A stretch of DNA of 58,723 nucleotides from the NCBI RefSeq assembly GCF_003367475.1, contig NZ_QRHA01000016.1, forward strand, positions 1-58,723, given 5' to 3'. The notes beneath the pieces were generated by a model. That model was given only the letters and a program-made list of their open reading frames with translations. It was not told the DNA's origin and did not search any database. Positions 56,488 to 58,723 of this stretch are shown one piece after another. This stretch comes from Alteromonas aestuariivivens (GTDB lineage: Bacteria; Pseudomonadota; Gammaproteobacteria; Enterobacterales; Alteromonadaceae). Position 1 is the stretch's first letter. Each line of letters opens with the position of its first letter. A program made the translations under genes and the position numbers.

Positions 56488-57750
56488 ATGAACTTGGACC
56501 AGATTAAGGCTGCGCCAGCAAACACGAAGGCGCCCGTACACCCGGACATTGCGCTTAAAAAACAGTTACAGGAACAAGGATTGAAACAGGCGGCGGAATT
56601 TCAGAATCGTCAGGCTGGCTCTGTCCAGGTTACCAGTACCCAAACGGTTATTGGTCTGAAAGTGTTAAGTCATTCGCTTTCAACCTCAGTGGTAGTGGAC
56701 GAAAAACGGCTACCCGCTGAGAAGACTGAGCCTGAAGAAAAGCCGGCTTCGTTGTTTGATTTTGAGAAGGTTGCGAGTAACGTCATGAAGTTTGTCGGTG
56801 GTGTGATTCGATCGGCAGCGCAAAATGGCGCAAATTCGGAAAAGTTGGGCGGGTTATTTGAACAGGCGAGATCCGGTGTGGCAAGAGGGATTGCCATGGC
56901 AGAAAAAGACCTAGGGGGCCTGCTGGATTCGCAGATTGCAGAAGGCATTGAGCGCAGTCGTTCTTTGCTCGCCCGGCAACTGGATGAGTTGGAAAAGCAA
57001 CTTGCAGGCGATTCTCCTGATGAAATAGTTGATACCATTACCCGGGCTGAGATTGAGGTTTTGGCGAGCGATTCGAAAGAGGGAAGCCTGCGTATAAAAA
57101 CCAGGGATGGTGATGAGTTGCAATTACGGTTTGAAAGCTTTGAGCAATTTGAACTCAATGCCAGAAACTTACTTGCATCGCAGGAAAAGGGTACAAATCA
57201 AAACGAACAGTACATCGCTGCGGAATACAGCCATCAGCATTATGAATCCGGCAGTATACATTTCTCACTCAACGGTGAGTTGGATGAGGGAGAATTGGAA
57301 GCAATAGCCGATTTAGTCAGTCAAACCCATGACTTGGCGGAAACCTTTTTTGCTGGTGATTTGGATATGGCCTTTGAGCGGGCGCTGGAGTTGGGGTTTG
57401 ATGATCAGGAGCTTACCGGGTATGCCTTGCAACTAACCCGAGAGCAACGTAGCCAAGTTGTGCAGGCCTACGAAGACGTCCGGCATTACCGGGAAGGCAA
57501 ACCAGGTGAAGGAAACTATGGTAGTTCTGTTCGCCCTGTTTCCCAGTATCTCGATAAAATGATGGATGTTATGGAACGCGCAAAGGGGAAATTGGCCAGT
57601 GAGCAGGATTATTATGTACTGGTCAATGGGCTTATCAGCCAAATGGAAGGCGTGCAGGTCCCGGATCTTATCTATGCCATTAACCGTTTCCATTCATTTA
57701 ATAACAAACTGACGGATAATTTGCCTGAATTTATGCAGGTAGACAGTTAA
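56488..57750 (+). CDS. DUF5610 domain-containing protein
   Basis: 420 aa from the ATG at 56,488 (GAGGAT upstream; the frame is open from 56,320 but the first 56 residues look non-coding). The N-terminus is Gln/Ala-rich and unstructured; the middle has the DUF5610 pattern ('FDFEKVASNVMKFVGGVIRSAAQNG', 'LFEQARSGVARGIAMAEKDLGGL'), followed by a helical C-terminal region. No signal peptide. Function unknown. Ends at a shared terminator. Confidence 0.75.
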   Translation: MNLDQIKAAPANTKAPVHPDIALKKQLQEQGLKQAAEFQNRQAGSVQVTSTQTVIGLKVLSHSLSTSVVVDEKRLPAEKTEPEEKPASLFDFEKVASNVMKFVGGVIRSAAQNGANSEKLGGLFEQARSGVARGIAMAEKDLGGLLDSQIAEGIERSRSLLARQLDELEKQLAGDSPDEIVDTITRAEIEVLASDSKEGSLRIKTRDGDELQLRFESFEQFELNARNLLASQEKGTNQNEQYIAAEYSHQHYESGSIHFSLNGELDEGELEAIADLVSQTHDLAETFFAGDLDMAFERALELGFDDQELTGYALQLTREQRSQVVQAYEDVRHYREGKPGEGNYGSSVRPVSQYLDKMMDVMERAKGKLASEQDYYVLVNGLISQMEGVQVPDLIYAINRFHSFNNKLTDNLPEFMQVDS

Positions 57751-57767
57751 CTAATATAAGTAGAGAC

Positions 57768-57795
57768 AAAAAAACCTGGGCATGCCCAGGTTTTT
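57768..57795. terminator. Bidirectional terminator
   Basis: An A7 run, then the palindrome CCTGGGCATGCCCAGG (57,774-57,789), then TTTTT. It serves both the DUF5610 gene and the convergent RRM gene. Confidence 0.85.
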
Positions 57796-57799
57796 CGCT

Positions 57800-58261
57800 T
57801 TATTCCTGCTCAGCCTTATCCTTGGCTGGCCTTACTTTGAGCGTTCGCTCAAGAAAGACTTTGTCATTGAGCTGGTCTATGGCGCCATCGATATCCGTGG
57901 TGATCACTTCGATAAAACCATAACCCTTGCGTTTGCCTGTTCTGCGATCCTTCATTAACCGAACAGACTGAACCTCTATAAAGTTCTTAAAGTAATCTTT
58001 CACCGCATCTTCATTTGCCTTATAAGGTAGATTCCCTACATACAATGTTGCAGTTTCAGATGACCCCATCGAACTTCCTGTTTGGGTAGAAGACTTATTA
58101 AGTAATGACGCTAACCACGGAGTCACAATACCACTGATAAGTAACGAAGCCGAAACTGTCAGTGGCAGACTTGTGTCGAAGCTAGCGGACGAAAAAACAA
58201 AATAACCCGCTACTGCCAATACTGCGCTAACAATTGCGCAATGAAAAATGCCTACTTTCAT
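57800..58261 (-). CDS. Membrane-anchored RRM RNA-binding protein
   Basis: 153 aa. Two hydrophobic helices in the first 60 residues ('CAIVSAVLAVAGYFVF', 'TVSASLLISGIVTPWLASLL') precede one RRM (about 70-148) with RNP2 'LYVGNLPY' and RNP1 'KGYGFIEV'. Bacterial RRM proteins of this group are usually short, soluble and cold-inducible; the membrane anchor is the unusual part and would place RNA binding at the inner membrane. Adjacent to the rRNA operon but on the opposite strand. Confidence 0.85.
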   Translation of the reverse strand: MKVGIFHCAIVSAVLAVAGYFVFSSASFDTSLPLTVSASLLISGIVTPWLASLLNKSSTQTGSSMGSSETATLYVGNLPYKANEDAVKDYFKNFIEVQSVRLMKDRRTGKRKGYGFIEVITTDIDGAIDQLNDKVFLERTLKVRPAKDKAEQE

Positions 58262-58446
58262 AAACCTACCTTAATATTGTTTTTTGTGATGATTTGGAGG
58301 CTGATTCCAGTGTACTCATTTGTAGCGCGATGAACAACGCCCTAGATAGATTGTTTTTCGAAAAGTCAATAGAAAGTCGGTTTTATGCCAAAAATAGGCG
58401 TTTAATGGAAAATTGATTATGAACGCTAAAAAGTTGCAAAAAGCGC

Positions 58447-58474
58447 TTGATCTTAAAATTTCCATGCGTACAAT
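58447..58474 (+). promoter_or_regulatory. rRNA operon promoter P1
   Basis: TTGATC (58,447-58,452), a 16-base spacer and TACAAT (58,469-58,474), followed by a GC-rich discriminator (GCGCCCC), as in stringently controlled rRNA promoters. The first transcribed bases can form a CCCC/GGGG hairpin. Confidence 0.65.
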
Positions 58475-58560
58475 GCGCCCCACGTTTCAAGGGGTGCACA
58501 ACAACTTGAAGCGTTCGAAGTGAAGATGAAAATTTTAAATAAAACTTTTTAAAATAATCG

Positions 58561-58588
58561 TTGACACCGGGAAATAACAGCGTAGAAT
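58561..58588 (+). promoter_or_regulatory. rRNA operon promoter P2 with UP-like element
   Basis: TTGACA (58,561-58,566), 16 bases, TAGAAT (58,583-58,588), then GCGCGCC. The 30 bases before it are almost pure A/T, like an UP element. The GC-rich discriminator again suggests ppGpp control. Confidence 0.8.
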
Positions 58589-58723
58589 GCGCGCCTCGCT
58601 TCGGGGTAACAACGAAGCAAGCCGGAAACGGCCCTGTTCTTTAAAAATTGATAACAAGACAATCTGTGTGGGCACTCGTTAACGAGTGTCAACCGACGAT
58701 TCATAAATTTCGAACTATTTAAT
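58589..58723 (+). ncRNA. Leader of the rRNA operon (16S gene lies right of the window)
   Basis: The transcript leader contains a BoxA-like TGTTCTTTAAAAA (58,635-58,647) for antitermination. It is followed by the gammaproteobacterial rRNA flank 'GACAATCTGTGTGGGCACTC', here with a 16-bp palindrome CACTCGTTAACGAGTG (58,673-58,688). The start of 16S rRNA itself is not reached. Confidence 0.75.

Overview
The window looks like chromosome of a marine-type gammaproteobacterium of the Alteromonadales/Cellvibrionales kind. The basis is a core block with FabR, DusA, TrmA, SthA, CysJIH, Psp, DUF2333, TIGR04219, CLCA_X and DUF5610 genes, ending in a gammaproteobacterial rRNA-operon leader. I cannot name the genus. 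The left third (1 to about 20,467) is visibly more AT-rich and is accessory DNA; the rest is ordinary core.

Accessory region. At the left edge the start of an IS3-type transposase (running off the window) abuts a tyrosine recombinase gene that it truncates. Next comes a complete type I restriction-modification operon on the + strand: half-size HsdS, HsdM, HsdS, a KAP P-loop NTPase, HsdR, a YgjP/DUF45 metalloprotease-like protein and an unknown two-helix membrane protein. A decayed second type I system (HsdM N-terminus plus an XRE regulator) follows on the - strand. Then a tight six-gene operon on the - strand (20,356 down to 12,102) carries three tandem tyrosine-recombinase-fold proteins (407, 736 and 870 aa), a small helical protein, a protein made of five ~50-aa repeats and a complete CLCA_X-family protein. 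The trio resembles the gamma-mobile-trio (GMT) class of islands, which carry defence cargo.

The most interesting point is the island border. The element interrupts a resident CLCA_X gene inside its HExxH motif (near 20,467), and the last gene of the recombinase operon is a diverged full-length copy of that same gene. This looks like a built-in replacement for the gene the element breaks.

Core region. From 20.5 kb: FldB-type flavodoxin, a lipoprotein, MsrA, an SDR, a sodium symporter, a nucleotide-sugar-epimerase-like protein, a YggN-like protein, a small membrane protein with a large hairpin leader, fatty-acid cis/trans isomerase (Cti), a YbdG-like MscS channel, two tandem lysophospholipid-type acyltransferases, the FrmA/FrmB formaldehyde pathway, a FemAB-like acyltransferase and DusA. 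A phage-shock cluster (pspA, pspC, a membrane protein) and an unknown two-gene operon just upstream both have sigma-54-like promoters. Then DUF2333, a TIGR04219 barrel, cysJIH, a REC-DUF3369-GGDEF-EAL regulator, a uracil-DNA glycosylase, SthA, a delta-9 desaturase divergent from its probable repressor FabR with a recognisable FabR operator, TrmA, a DUF5610 protein, a membrane-anchored RRM protein and tandem rRNA promoters. Several of these genes (cti, desaturase/fabR, acyltransferases, psp, mscS) concern membrane lipid composition and envelope stress.
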